This document shows positions 33,059 to 42,669 of a DNA stretch of 64,000 nt, one piece after another (position 1 is the first letter of the stretch; every line of letters begins with the position of its first letter). The notes beneath the pieces were generated by a model that saw only the letters and a program-made list of their open reading frames with translations, was not told the DNA's origin and did not search any database. The position numbers and the translations under genes were made by a program. The DNA is taken from NCBI RefSeq assembly GCF_015097055.1, contig NZ_AP023366.1:1-64000 (forward strand), in the 5' to 3' direction. This stretch comes from Effusibacillus dendaii. GTDB taxonomy: Bacteria > Bacillota > Bacilli > Tumebacillales > Effusibacillaceae.

Positions 33059-34039
33059 ATGCAACTGCCAACCGGTTTTCAACGGCTCCGCCGTCTGAGA
33101 AGAACGGCGGGAATCCGCTCGATGGTACGGGAACATGTATTGAACACCAAAGATTTTATCTATCCGTTGTTTGCGGCACATGGCACCGGTGTCAAGGAAG
33201 AGATTGCTTCCATGCCGGGGGTGTACCATCTTTCGATTGAGTTGTTAAAGCGTGAAGTGGAGGAAATCTCAGAATTGGGCATTGAGTCGGTCCTCCTGTT
33301 CGGGGTTCCCGCCCATAAGGATGAACACAGTTCGGAAGCGTATGCAGAGCAGGGCATTGTTCAGCAGGCGGTGCGAGCGGTCAAGGACGTCAATCCCGAC
33401 ATGACGGTGATAACAGACGTTTGTCTGTGTGCATACAACCCGGATGGACATTGCGGAATTGTCCGGGACGGGCAAATTGTGAATGACGACTCTCTCGTTT
33501 TGTTAGCCAAAACGGCTGTTTCACACGCGCATGCGGGTGCCGACATTGTAGCGCCGTCCGACATGATGGACGGTCGGATTGCCGCATTGCGCGCCGCGCT
33601 TGATCAGGCAGGTTTTCTCGATATTCCGATCATGTCCTACTCGGTGAAATATGCATCCGCGTTTTACGGACCGTTCCGGGATGCGGCTCACTCGGCTCCT
33701 TCATTTGGCGATCGCAAAACATATCAGATGGACCCGGCCAATTCGCGTGAGGCGATGCGGGAGTCGATGGCTGACGTGGAGGAAGGGGCCGATTTTCTGA
33801 TGGTGAAACCGGCCATGGCGTATATGGATATTATTCGCCAGGTACGGGACAATTTCGATCTGCCGTTAGTGGCCTATAACGTATCGGGTGAGTATTCGAT
33901 GCTGAAAGCGGCTGCCCAAAATGGCTGGATAGACGAACGGCAGGTTGTGCTCGAATTGTTGACCGGTTTTAAGCGTGCTGGCGCGGATCTGATTATTACC
34001 TACCACGCGAAAGAGGCGGCACAGTGGCTGCGGGGATAA
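33059..34039 (+). CDS. hemB: Delta-aminolevulinic acid dehydratase (porphobilinogen synthase)
   Basis: The 326-residue enzyme condenses two aminolevulinates. The zinc cysteines are in TDVCLCAYNPDGHCG, the Schiff-base lysines in YSVKYASAFYGPF and FLMVKPAMAYMDII. AAGGAG at 33043 region is spaced for ATG 33059, not the GTG at 33050. It follows the cobA-hemD fusion by 58 bp. Confidence 0.97.
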   Translation: MQLPTGFQRLRRLRRTAGIRSMVREHVLNTKDFIYPLFAAHGTGVKEEIASMPGVYHLSIELLKREVEEISELGIESVLLFGVPAHKDEHSSEAYAEQGIVQQAVRAVKDVNPDMTVITDVCLCAYNPDGHCGIVRDGQIVNDDSLVLLAKTAVSHAHAGADIVAPSDMMDGRIAALRAALDQAGFLDIPIMSYSVKYASAFYGPFRDAAHSAPSFGDRKTYQMDPANSREAMRESMADVEEGADFLMVKPAMAYMDIIRQVRDNFDLPLVAYNVSGEYSMLKAAAQNGWIDERQVVLELLTGFKRAGADLIITYHAKEAAQWLRG

Positions 34040-34072
34040 AACCGATCGAAGGCGAAAGCAGAGGGGATCTCG

Positions 34073-35362
34073 ATGCATAAAGGGTATGAAAAATCGCATG
34101 CTGCTTTTGAAGAAGCGAAAAAACTGATTCCAGGCGGCGTCAATTCACCTGTCCGCGCGTTTCGGGCGGTTGGCGGCGACCCCATTTTTATCGACCGGGG
34201 CGAAGCAAGCCGCGTATACGATATTGACGGCAATGCGTATATCGACTACGTGTTGTCCTGGGGGCCGCTGATTTTGGGGCACGCTCATCCGGAAGTCACG
34301 GAAGCGATCATCGATTTTACCAAAAAAGGGACTTCCTTCGGCGCACCTACCCTGTTGGAAACGGAAATAGCGCGTTTGGTGACGGAGATCGTTCCCTCCG
34401 TGGAAGTGGTGCGGATGGTCAATTCCGGAACGGAAGCGACAATGAGCGCCCTTCGGCTGGCACGCAGCTACACGAAACGCAACAAAATCGTCAAGTTTGA
34501 AGGATGTTATCACGGTCATGCGGATAGTCTGCTGATCAAAGCGGGATCAGGTGTTGCCACTCTGGGACTGCCCGATTCGCCCGGCGTACCGGAGTCGGTG
34601 GCGGCGCAAACGTTGACGGTTCCTTATAACGACATCGAGTCTTTGCAACTCGCCTTTGAAAAATTCGGCGAACAGATTGCCGGTGTCATCATTGAACCGA
34701 TCGCTGGCAATATGGGGTGTATTTTGCCAAAACCAGGTTATTTGCAAGCTGTTCGGGAGATTACGGCACAATACGGGGCTCTGCTGATTTTTGATGAAGT
34801 GATGACCGGGTTTCGGGCGGCTTATGGCGGTGCACAGTCGCTCTATGGAATCACACCCGATTTGACGACTTTGGGAAAAGTGATAGGCGGCGGTTTGCCA
34901 GTGGGCGCTTACGGCGGAAAACGGGAAATTATGGAAATGGTGGCCCCGGCAGGACCGATGTACCAAGCAGGCACGTTGTCGGGAAATCCGCTTGCGATGA
35001 TCGCGGGTTATACAACCTTGAAACTGTTGGGCCGGCCTGGCGTGTACGAGGAATTGGCAGCCAAGTCAAAACGCCTTACCGACGGATTGGCCGAAGTTAC
35101 ACGCGAACGGGGAATCCCGTCATATGCCGTTTATGCGGGAGGCATGTGGGGCTGCTTCTTTAATCAGCAGGCAGTTGTGGATTACGAGACGGCGAAGCGT
35201 TCTGATTTAGAGCGGTATGCCGCTTTTTTCCGGGGAATGTTGCAGCGCGGTGTGTATCTTGCCCCATCGCAACTGGAGGCCGGGTTTATGTCTCTGGCCC
35301 ACTCCTATGCGGATATCGATCATACGGTGGAAATGGCGAGACAAGTATTGGCCGATATGTAA
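34073..35362 (+). CDS. hemL: Glutamate-1-semialdehyde 2,1-aminomutase
   Basis: The 429-residue PLP enzyme converts glutamate-1-semialdehyde to 5-aminolevulinate. Seen are [42 protein letters not shown] and the PLP-lysine segment [18 protein letters not shown]. It is the last hem gene; a hairpin follows. Confidence 0.97.
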   Translation: MHKGYEKSHAAFEEAKKLIPGGVNSPVRAFRAVGGDPIFIDRGEASRVYDIDGNAYIDYVLSWGPLILGHAHPEVTEAIIDFTKKGTSFGAPTLLETEIARLVTEIVPSVEVVRMVNSGTEATMSALRLARSYTKRNKIVKFEGCYHGHADSLLIKAGSGVATLGLPDSPGVPESVAAQTLTVPYNDIESLQLAFEKFGEQIAGVIIEPIAGNMGCILPKPGYLQAVREITAQYGALLIFDEVMTGFRAAYGGAQSLYGITPDLTTLGKVIGGGLPVGAYGGKREIMEMVAPAGPMYQAGTLSGNPLAMIAGYTTLKLLGRPGVYEELAAKSKRLTDGLAEVTRERGIPSYAVYAGGMWGCFFNQQAVVDYETAKRSDLERYAAFFRGMLQRGVYLAPSQLEAGFMSLAHSYADIDHTVEMARQVLADM

Positions 35363-35368
35363 GTGTCA

Positions 35369-35396
35369 CAACCCTCGAATGTGTCGGGGGTTTCTT
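35369..35396 (+). terminator. Terminator after hemL
   Basis: AACCCTCGA pairs with TCGGGGGTT (one G-U) and is followed by TCTTT. Confidence 0.6.
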
Positions 35397-35446
35397 TACT
35401 ACACGGGGATGTTCTGTCGACCCGCAAATGAGAGGGGGATTGTCCG

Positions 35447-37594
35447 ATGGAGGAACTTGTCACTGTCACCGTTTATAGGCCGCTGCCGGGAGCTGTGGTA
35501 CCGATCGAACAGGTCCCTGACAAAGTGTTTGCTGACAAATTGTTAGGAGATGGCGTGGCCGTTCAGGCAGAGGACGGGTGTGTCCACTCCCCGGTCGAAG
35601 GGGAAGTCGTTCTGCTTTTTCCGACACTGCATGCGCTTGCGATCCGAACCGAACACGATCTGGAAATTATGATTCATATCGGCTTGGACACCGTGCATCT
35701 GCAGGGAGAAGGATTTACGGCACTTGTCAAAGTCGGTGATCGTGTGCAGATCGGACAGCCTTTGATCCGTTTCGATTTGCAGCAGGTGGCAAAAACCCAC
35801 TCCCTGCTGACCCCGGTTCTGGTGGCCAATATGGAAAGAGTAGAGCGGATTGAGCAAGGAACGGGAGACGTATTGTTCCATGTCTTTGTAAAGCGGGAGC
35901 GAACTTTGCAGGGACTGCCGATTTCGGAAGGAATTGCGATGGGAACCGCCTTTGTAATTCGTCCCTCACACAATGTGAAACGCTATCTGGTTGACGATCC
36001 GGCTGCAGAAACAGAACGTTTTCGCAACGCGGTGCTAATGGCTAAGGAAGAAATGGGAAAACTGATCCAAACCGCCACTACGCGCCTGTCCGCACAAGAG
36101 ATTGAGATCCTGTCTGCGCAGGAACTTTTGTTGGAAGATCCATTGCTGATGGATGAAGTGCTGCAGGGAATCTGTGAGCGGGGAACGAACGCCGAATGGT
36201 TGGTTTGGGATGTGATGCAGCATTGGATTCAGGAGTTTTTCGCCATGGAAGACCCCTATATGCGGGGGCGTGCCATCGATTTGATTGATGTGCGTGACCG
36301 TCTGTTGAAAGCGTTGGAAGGGCGAGCGCATACGATCGAGGATTTGATCGATGCGCCAGGTGTATTGGTGCTTGATGAAATACCTCCGAGCATTGCAGGG
36401 GAGCCCTATATTTCCTATATTCTCGGGATTGTCACTGTGCGCGGAAATGAGACAAGCCACGGCGCCATTATCGCCCGGTCACTAGGGATTCCGGTGGTGT
36501 CCGGATTGGGTGACGAGGTGCTGCAGATTGAACACGGCGATTTTTTGATTGTGGATGGTGTCAGCGGACAGGTGGTTCAACATCCGACGCAGGATTCACT
36601 TGATCATTTTCAGCAGAAACTGATCGATCAAATGGCGGCGGAAAAGGAACTGCTGATTTGGAAAGATCGGAAAGCGTTGACGAAAGACCAATTTCCTGTA
36701 TCGATGGGTGCCAATATTGGCGGGTTGGAAGACACCAAACGGGTTCGTAAATACGGAGCGGATGAAATTGGATTGTTCCGTACGGAAATTCTGTTTATGA
36801 GTTATCAGCATTGGCCGACGGAAGATGAGCAGTTTACGGCGTATCAGCGGATTTTGCAGGAAATGGAAGGGCGGCCGGTTATCTTTCGGGTGCTGGATAT
36901 TGGAGGCGACAAACCGCTTCCCTATTTTTCGATTGAGGAACAAAATCCGTTTCTTGGTTACCGGGGGATTCGCGTTCTGTTCGATCAAAAGGAGAAGTTT
37001 CGCAGCCAACTGCGCGCCCTGTATCGTGCCTCCCGCTTTGGTCCCGTCAAAATCATGTTTCCGATGATTCATTCGATCGAAGAATGGCAAGAGATCCAGT
37101 CCATCTGTGAGGAGGTTCGGAAAGAAACGGGTGTGGAGAGCGTACCGCTGGGATTGATGGTGGAAACGCCGGCGGCCGCCTTGTTGATCGACTTTTTTGT
37201 CGAATATGTGGATTTCGTCAGCATTGGAACAAACGATTTGACCCAATACACGTTGGCTGTGGATCGCCAAAATGATCGGGTGAAAGAGTTGTACGATCCA
37301 TTTCACCCGGCCGTTTTACGACTCATCCAGTATGTGGTCCGGGCGGCAAAGGCAAAAGACAGATGGGTCGGCGTCTGCGGGGAACTGGCTGGTGATGAAC
37401 GGATGCTGCCGTTTTGGATCGGGCTTGGTGTAAATGAACTGTCGGTCAACCCCAGCCGAATTCTTTGGTTGAAAAAAAGGATATCCGAGCTGACGGCAGA
37501 GCAGGCGAAACTGTTGGTTGACCGTCTGCAGACCGCCCGCACGAGAGATGAAGTGATCCGTGTACTGCAGGAACATGAACATTTGTTGTCATAG
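35447..37594 (+). CDS. PTS EIIA(Glc)-Enzyme I fusion protein lacking HPr
   Basis: The 715-residue protein has an EIIA(Glc)-type domain (1-145: VHSPVEGEVV, phospho-His77 in IMIHIGLDTVHL, second His62) joined directly to a full Enzyme I (about 150-715: GLPISEGIAMGTAFVI, phospho-His338 in NETSHGAIIARSLGIPVVSG, GLFRTEILFM, VLDIGGDKPLPYF, SIGTNDLTQYTLAVDR, VCGELAGD). Known multi-phosphoryl proteins usually carry HPr between these parts; here there is none, so HPr must come from elsewhere or the unit has a regulatory role. AGAGGGGG precedes the ATG. It sits alone between hemL and spoVID with no sugar permease. Confidence 0.9.
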   Translation: MEELVTVTVYRPLPGAVVPIEQVPDKVFADKLLGDGVAVQAEDGCVHSPVEGEVVLLFPTLHALAIRTEHDLEIMIHIGLDTVHLQGEGFTALVKVGDRVQIGQPLIRFDLQQVAKTHSLLTPVLVANMERVERIEQGTGDVLFHVFVKRERTLQGLPISEGIAMGTAFVIRPSHNVKRYLVDDPAAETERFRNAVLMAKEEMGKLIQTATTRLSAQEIEILSAQELLLEDPLLMDEVLQGICERGTNAEWLVWDVMQHWIQEFFAMEDPYMRGRAIDLIDVRDRLLKALEGRAHTIEDLIDAPGVLVLDEIPPSIAGEPYISYILGIVTVRGNETSHGAIIARSLGIPVVSGLGDEVLQIEHGDFLIVDGVSGQVVQHPTQDSLDHFQQKLIDQMAAEKELLIWKDRKALTKDQFPVSMGANIGGLEDTKRVRKYGADEIGLFRTEILFMSYQHWPTEDEQFTAYQRILQEMEGRPVIFRVLDIGGDKPLPYFSIEEQNPFLGYRGIRVLFDQKEKFRSQLRALYRASRFGPVKIMFPMIHSIEEWQEIQSICEEVRKETGVESVPLGLMVETPAAALLIDFFVEYVDFVSIGTNDLTQYTLAVDRQNDRVKELYDPFHPAVLRLIQYVVRAAKAKDRWVGVCGELAGDERMLPFWIGLGVNELSVNPSRILWLKKRISELTAEQAKLLVDRLQTARTRDEVIRVLQEHEHLLS

Positions 37595-37653
37595 GTGCCT
37601 GCCCCAAAACATAGAGTGAACTGATGCAGGAGAACGTGGAGGAGGGAGTATGC

Positions 37654-39639
37654 GTGGCTCTTGGGAATCAGCATCCGTTCATTCAGGTCCAAGTAGACCA
37701 ACAGTTGTCGATTGCATCCGGCGTTAGGGGCAGAGTGGCGGATGATGCGACTGTTGCGACTGAAATCACGTATTTTGACAGATTGGGAGACACCTATGTA
37801 TTGGAAGGGGTAATTGACTTTTCGGGAGCGGTTGAAACAGAGTCGGATACTGCCGACTCGTTTGAAAAAAGGGTTGCTCCATTAACCTGTCGGCTCCCTT
37901 TTGCGTTAAGGGTTCCAATCAGCGCCCAGCCCAATTTTTTGGAAGTGAATACGCGGATTGGCCAATGGACTGTCATCCCGATTGACGCGGAAACGGTCCA
38001 GTTGCGAACAGACTTGTCTATTATGGGCCTCAACGGCAAAAAAGGTTATTCATTTTATTGCGGTGAACAGGAAGTTGTGGTCACGGCGGAGGAAGCGGCA
38101 GCTAGTGGCGTCGGCATGCAGCAGGAATCGGCTGAACAACCGGAGATGCCTGCAGCCGAGCCGGTTCGTTCCGAACCGGAAGACAGCACGTTCGACGAAA
38201 AGGAATGGATGATCGAATCGAACCCGTCCGCCGACGAACAGGATACGATTGTGTATAAACCGGATTCGCAGTGGCTGGAACAGTTGAATGAAGCGTTGAC
38301 GCACAGCACGGCATCCGATTTTAACGGCCACGACACGTTCAGTGAGAGCGCTTTGCAAATTGACGGTATGCAAAACGCAGACACCGATACTGTGTCGGAA
38401 GCCCGCACATCTGAACCGGAAACAACGACTGTAGAAGAGGCAACCAGCGATCAGGCAAACATAAGCGCACCGGAAGCGATAGCAGAACCCGAGGCAGCTG
38501 TTGAGCCGGAAGCCGTTACAGTACGGGGGGAAACTGTCGAACCGGAAGCCGTTGTAGGACAGGAAACCGCTATCGAATCGAATGTTGTTGCAGAACCGGA
38601 AGCGGTCGTTGAGCCGGATGCCGTTGCCGTACGGGCAGAAACTGTAGAATCGGAAGCGCTAGCGGAACCCGAGGCAGTCGCCGAACTGGAAACCGTTGCG
38701 GAATTTGAAGCATCTGTTGAACGGGAAGCTGTTGCGGAATCTGAAGCATCTGTTGAACCGGAAGCTGTTGCCGAACCGGAAACGAGTGTCGGACAAGAGA
38801 CAGCGGAAGCGGAACAACCGCGCGGTGAGCAGACGGAACAGTCACAGGAAGAAGAAACTTTTCAATTTGAGGCGATTGCTGGAGAAACGGCACCCGATAC
38901 AGCAGTACCAGTTGCTTCTGCAGCCGATTTGGCACATAAGGTGATCGCCGAACTAAAAAAAGAGGCTGATGTTGAGATAAAAGCGGAAGTTCCCGAACTG
39001 AAAATCGGCGGTTACGAAGTGAAGAAAGAAACGGTCACTGTCGAACAGGAAACGGTCGGAGAACCGGATGAGGACAGCAATGACGCGATTGTCGCCGCGA
39101 CAGACTCAGCATCGGTTCCAGTTGCGGAAGCGGACGGTGCGGATAAAGAGGCGGCAGGAAAATTGAAATTTTCGCTCGGGGTGAAGCAGGAAGATCTTAC
39201 ACCGGTCAAACTGTCCGGCTTGCTGTACGGTTCGGTGACGAAGGACGCGGTTCCCGAATCGGTTGAGCCCGAAATCCGAAACGAAGAGACGCAGATAGAA
39301 GATGTTTCAGTACCGAATTATCTCCAATCCGAGCCGATTGTTACAGAATCTGGCGGTACGGAAAGCGACCAGGTGGCGCAGGCGGAGACTGGAAACGAAG
39401 AATCCGTGCAGGAGGAAAGTGGTGAAACGGCTCGTCCGTCGATTTGGGGCAGATGGTTAGAGAAACAAATGGAAAGCAAATATACAATCAAATTCCGGAT
39501 TGTGCAGGAAAGCGATTCGTTGGATCAGTTGGCAGCCAAATATGAAACCCCAATTGAAAATCTGATGCGGGCTAACGGTTTGACAAACGAACAGATTGAT
39601 CCGGGCCAGGTAATCCGAATTCCCTTAAAGCGGCGATAA
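37654..39639 (+). CDS. spoVID: SpoVID-like spore coat morphogenetic protein with LysM
   Basis: The 661-residue protein has an N-terminal SpoVID-like beta domain (about 5-155; FIQVQVDQQLSIASGVRGR, LPFALRVPIS) and a long acidic low-complexity middle with degenerate EPEAVAEPEA-type repeats (about 265-390). A C-terminal LysM follows (about 605-655: DSLDQLAAKYETPIENLMRA). SpoVID directs coat encasement of the forespore and uses its N-terminus and LysM for targeting. Its position between hemL and valS matches Bacillus. Start is GTG 37654 after GGAGGAGGGAG; an upstream ATG overlaps that site. Confidence 0.85.
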   Translation: MALGNQHPFIQVQVDQQLSIASGVRGRVADDATVATEITYFDRLGDTYVLEGVIDFSGAVETESDTADSFEKRVAPLTCRLPFALRVPISAQPNFLEVNTRIGQWTVIPIDAETVQLRTDLSIMGLNGKKGYSFYCGEQEVVVTAEEAAASGVGMQQESAEQPEMPAAEPVRSEPEDSTFDEKEWMIESNPSADEQDTIVYKPDSQWLEQLNEALTHSTASDFNGHDTFSESALQIDGMQNADTDTVSEARTSEPETTTVEEATSDQANISAPEAIAEPEAAVEPEAVTVRGETVEPEAVVGQETAIESNVVAEPEAVVEPDAVAVRAETVESEALAEPEAVAELETVAEFEASVEREAVAESEASVEPEAVAEPETSVGQETAEAEQPRGEQTEQSQEEETFQFEAIAGETAPDTAVPVASAADLAHKVIAELKKEADVEIKAEVPELKIGGYEVKKETVTVEQETVGEPDEDSNDAIVAATDSASVPVAEADGADKEAAGKLKFSLGVKQEDLTPVKLSGLLYGSVTKDAVPESVEPEIRNEETQIEDVSVPNYLQSEPIVTESGGTESDQVAQAETGNEESVQEESGETARPSIWGRWLEKQMESKYTIKFRIVQESDSLDQLAAKYETPIENLMRANGLTNEQIDPGQVIRIPLKRR

Positions 39640-39652
39640 GCTGCTTTTTTTG
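39627..39652 (+). terminator. Terminator overlapping the spoVID stop codon
   Basis: AAGCGGC, loop GATAA, GCTGCTT, then TTTTT; the stop codon lies in the loop. Confidence 0.7.
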
Positions 39653-39814
39653 CTATGGGGTGGCAATCATCAGCATAACCATCACAAAGGACAGCATCAT
39701 GAGAATCAGAATGTCAAACGCATTCGGAAACAGGATAGCCCGTAAAAATAAGAGCGTAATAGCAATCGCCAATACCAGCTTGACAAACTTGGCAAGTGCA
39801 ACTAAAAAAGCCAT
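39653..39814 (-). CDS. Small two-helix membrane protein (53 aa)
   Basis: An open frame begins MAFLVALAKFVKLVLAIAIT and ends LMIATP, with two hydrophobic segments around a short FPNAF turn. GAGGGGGTTGCC lies directly before the ATG. No family is recognised. It lies downstream of the selenoprotein gene on the same strand and ends inside the spoVID terminator region. Confidence 0.6.
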   Translation of the reverse strand: MAFLVALAKFVKLVLAIAITLLFLRAILFPNAFDILILMMLSFVMVMLMIATP

Positions 39815-39887
39815 GGCAACCCCCTCTTGATCGTTGACCGCTTCATGAGAAGCTTTTTATCAACGTATGAGAAGGGGGGCGCAGACG

Positions 39888-40430
39888 TTACGACTGCTTG
39901 TAAAACCCTTGCGAGGTCACCCGTAATGCCCGATTGAATTTGCTGGAAAAATTCTCCCAGGCGATCACCGCCGTGAGTTCCACCAACTGGTCGTCTGTAT
40001 AATGTTTCCGTAATTCGGCAAACAATTCATCGTCTACATCCTGGTCGGTAAACGTAATCGCATCTGTGTACTGTAGAGCGAGTCTCTCTGCTTCAGTGAA
40101 AAGAGGACTGGTTTTATATTGCGACAATTGGCCGAGCTTCTCGCTTGAAATCCCCAGTTCACTGCCGACGGCAGCGTTGATGTCTTGTCAGAACGGGCAC
40201 TCGTTGATACTCGCCACCCGAATGTTGATCAGTGTTTGCAGAGGGGCGTCGATCAGGCCTGATTTGTCCAGCGCTCCCCACATGCCGCGCACCGCTTTAA
40301 AAATCGACGGGCGCCTGGCGTACAGTTTGTGGTTTTCCAGCACCTCTCCAAATTGTGCAAGCTGCTTTTCAAATACTTCGCGTACAAAACCTTCCGCCTG
40401 TTCCGGTGTAACGCCTGGTATGCGCGTCAT
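39888..40430 (-). CDS. AhpD-like / carboxymuconolactone decarboxylase-family selenoprotein (CxxU, Sec81)
   Basis: Two in-frame halves are joined by one TGA at 40188-40190 and give a 180-residue AhpD-fold protein. The TGA is at the second position of the redox motif: NIRVASINECPF-U-QDINAAVG, so CxxC becomes CxxU (Cys78, Sec81). The rest is typical (HKLYARRPSIFKAVRGMW early, QYTDAITF later). The CxxC of AhpD is the peroxidase/reductase centre. AhpD-like selenoproteins with CxxU are known. A GU-looped hairpin follows at the right distance. GGGGGGATTGAG precedes ATG 40430. A plain nonsense mutation is unlikely given the site, the hairpin and the second example at 16 kb. Confidence 0.88.
40160..40176 (-). 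promoter_or_regulatory. Putative bacterial SECIS of the AhpD-like gene
   Basis: On the minus strand CGCTGCC-GTC-GGCAGTG forms a 7-bp stem (one G-U pair) with a three-base loop starting GU. The loop is 18 nt after the UGA. This is close to the classic SelB-binding hairpin of E. coli fdhF type. Confidence 0.75.
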
Positions 40431-40614
40431 GTCTCAATCCCCCCGCCATGCCGTTTTTTACATCTGTCTCCCAATAAGCAGAGTCTAAAAATTGTTCACA
40501 GTTTTGTCAATAGATACCACGCCACATGCAGGGTAATCGATCCACCGGACGGAAAAAATGAAAACAGTTGCAACCTGTTGAACGATATCACTGCAAACGA
40601 AAGCGGGTGAAACG

Positions 40615-41961
40615 ATGTTTACGGCACCTGAAATCCTGTTTCAATTTTTGTGGTTGGCAGCAGGCATCGTACTTACCGTAATTCTCTACGTAAGTTGGCC
40701 GAGAAGCGAGTCAGAGGATACAAACACAACCAAAACCGCCCGGCCGGCAGTTTTTTTGCAAAGCCGCCTAGTCTGGAACAATCTGTGGCGGAAACCGTTT
40801 CGTTCCACGCTTTTGATCCTGTCTTCGGCTATAACAGCCGCTATGCTGTTCCTTAGCTATTTTTTCATCAACAGCATGGACCGCAGTCTGTCTGCCGCAG
40901 CTAACCGATTTGGTGCGGATGTGATGGTTGTGCCAAAAGGCTATGCGTCCGTTGCTCAGCAGATGCTGTTGACCGGCACCGCCAGCTCGTTTTACATGCC
41001 TGAATCGGTAGTTGAAAAAATCCGCTCGATTCCGGAAGTTCAATCCTTATCACCGCAATTGTATCTGGAGACCTTTTCCGGTTCCTGCTGTCAGGTGGAA
41101 GGCAACTTTCCTGTTGTGGCGTTCGATCCGAAAACGGATTTTACATTGAAGCCCTGGTTGTCCGATGTGGGGCATCGCTTTATGCCCAACTCGGTGATTC
41201 TTGGCAGCGAAGCGGGCGGCAAAAACGCGATCGGTCACCTGGATAATTCGGCTTACCGCGAACAGATTCACCTGTTCCATCATCCGTTTGTCGTATCGCA
41301 GGTATTGTATCCAACCGGTTCGGCGGCGGACCACACGATTTATATGGATATTAACAAAATCCGCGAGCTGCGCAGTTCATTGCACAGTCCGCTCCAATTT
41401 CCGGAACATTCCGTTTCGGTCGTACTGGTGAAAACGCGGCCGGGCGATGAGGAGTTTGTCAAACACAAAATCGAACGGATGCTGCCGGATGTATCTGCCG
41501 TTACCGGGGTCAGCTTGCGGGAGACGGTTAACCAGCAACTGCTGCCGCTGCGGATTTTTTCGTATCTGATGATCGGGATTGTGATTTTGATGACCGGATT
41601 GCAGGTGATGACCCTGTTTTCGGCGGTTGTCTCAGAGCGAAAACGGGAAATCGGCATGTTTCGCGCTTTGGGGGCTTCCACCCGAACCGTTTACCGTTTC
41701 TTGCTGCAGGAGGCAGGATTAGCCGGATTGCTGGGGGGAGCGGCAGGAACGATTGTGACATTCGTGCTGCTTTATGATAACCGTCTGTTGATTCGCAAGC
41801 TGATTCATTTGCCCCTTTTGTTCCCATCCTGGGGATTGGCGGTTCTCATCGCAACGGCGACTATCGGGGTGACATCCGTACTCAGCATTTTAGCCGCAAC
41901 GGTTCCGGTCCATCCAATTGTCAAACAGGAGCCGTATGCGGCGATCCGGGAGGGAGAATAA
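40615..41961 (+). CDS. ABC transporter permease, FtsX/MacB family
   Basis: The 448-residue protein has an N-terminal helix, a linker with a second helix (STLLILSSAITAAMLFLSYF) and a large extracytoplasmic MacB_PCD-like domain (about 90-300). Three C-terminal helices form the FtsX domain (SYLMIGIVILMTGLQVMTLF, then SERKREIGMFRALGAS). Such type VII ABC permeases act as mechanotransmission exporters or lipoprotein extractors. The ATPase gene follows directly. The start is moderately sure (GCGGGTGAAACG before ATG). Confidence 0.88.
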   Translation: MFTAPEILFQFLWLAAGIVLTVILYVSWPRSESEDTNTTKTARPAVFLQSRLVWNNLWRKPFRSTLLILSSAITAAMLFLSYFFINSMDRSLSAAANRFGADVMVVPKGYASVAQQMLLTGTASSFYMPESVVEKIRSIPEVQSLSPQLYLETFSGSCCQVEGNFPVVAFDPKTDFTLKPWLSDVGHRFMPNSVILGSEAGGKNAIGHLDNSAYREQIHLFHHPFVVSQVLYPTGSAADHTIYMDINKIRELRSSLHSPLQFPEHSVSVVLVKTRPGDEEFVKHKIERMLPDVSAVTGVSLRETVNQQLLPLRIFSYLMIGIVILMTGLQVMTLFSAVVSERKREIGMFRALGASTRTVYRFLLQEAGLAGLLGGAAGTIVTFVLLYDNRLLIRKLIHLPLLFPSWGLAVLIATATIGVTSVLSILAATVPVHPIVKQEPYAAIREGE

Positions 41962-42669
41962 TTGATTCAACTGCAGCAGGTGTCGAAAACGTTTAAAACC
42001 GGGCAGGGAAAAGTTGCCGCTCTAGAGAATATTAATCTTGCAATCAAGCAAGGAGAGTTTGTCGTGATGACAGGCCCATCCGGATCAGGCAAATCGACGC
42101 TTCTTTCGCTCATCGGTTTGCTCGTGGCGCCGAGTGAAGGTACGCTGCGGATCGGGCCGCATGAGACGAGCCGTTTAAATGAACGGGACAAAACAGAACT
42201 GCGCAACCAAAAAATTGGCTTCGTTTTTCAGTTTCCCGGTTTGGTCAACACCTTAACGGCGCGTGAAAATGTGCTGCTGCCAAAATTGTTTAACGGGAAA
42301 CTGACGGCAGAAGACGGCAGACGGGCCGATGAACTTCTGGCGGAAGTGGGGCTGTCCGATAAGAGCGACCGTCGTCCGCATGAATTGTCGGGCGGCGAAC
42401 AGAGGCGGGTGACGCTGGCCCGGGCGCTGATTAACGACCCGGATCTGATTTTGGCGGATGAACCGACAGGTGCTCTTGACAAGGGAAACAGCTACCGGAT
42501 TATGGAGCTGTTCCTCCGCTTCCACCGGGCAGGGAAAACGATTTTTATGGTTACGCACGATCCGGAGCTGATTGCGTATGGAAATCGGCGACTGGAGTTG
42601 CAAAACGGGAGGATACGTTATGACAACCGGGCAGAATCAACAAATGGGACAATCGCCCCAACGATTTGA
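41962..42669 (+). CDS. ABC transporter ATP-binding protein (LolD/MacB type)
   Basis: The 235-residue ATPase has Walker A GPSGSGKST (38-46), Q-loop VFQFPGLVNTL, signature ELSGGEQRRVTLARAL, Walker B LILADEPTGALD and the switch His in MVTHDPEL. It starts at TTG 41962 immediately after the permease stop, preceded by GGGAGGGAG. With the permease it forms a two-gene export or remodelling unit. Confidence 0.93.
   Translation: MIQLQQVSKTFKTGQGKVAALENINLAIKQGEFVVMTGPSGSGKSTLLSLIGLLVAPSEGTLRIGPHETSRLNERDKTELRNQKIGFVFQFPGLVNTLTARENVLLPKLFNGKLTAEDGRRADELLAEVGLSDKSDRRPHELSGGEQRRVTLARALINDPDLILADEPTGALDKGNSYRIMELFLRFHRAGKTIFMVTHDPELIAYGNRRLELQNGRIRYDNRAESTNGTIAPTI

Noticed and set aside
38450-38830. CRISPR or tandem DNA repeat
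   Set aside because: The periodicity is at the protein level with degenerate codons, inside the SpoVID frame.
39888-40430. Two separate small genes split at 40188
   Set aside because: The second half lacks a ribosome site and the protein family needs both halves; the TGA is at the redox position.
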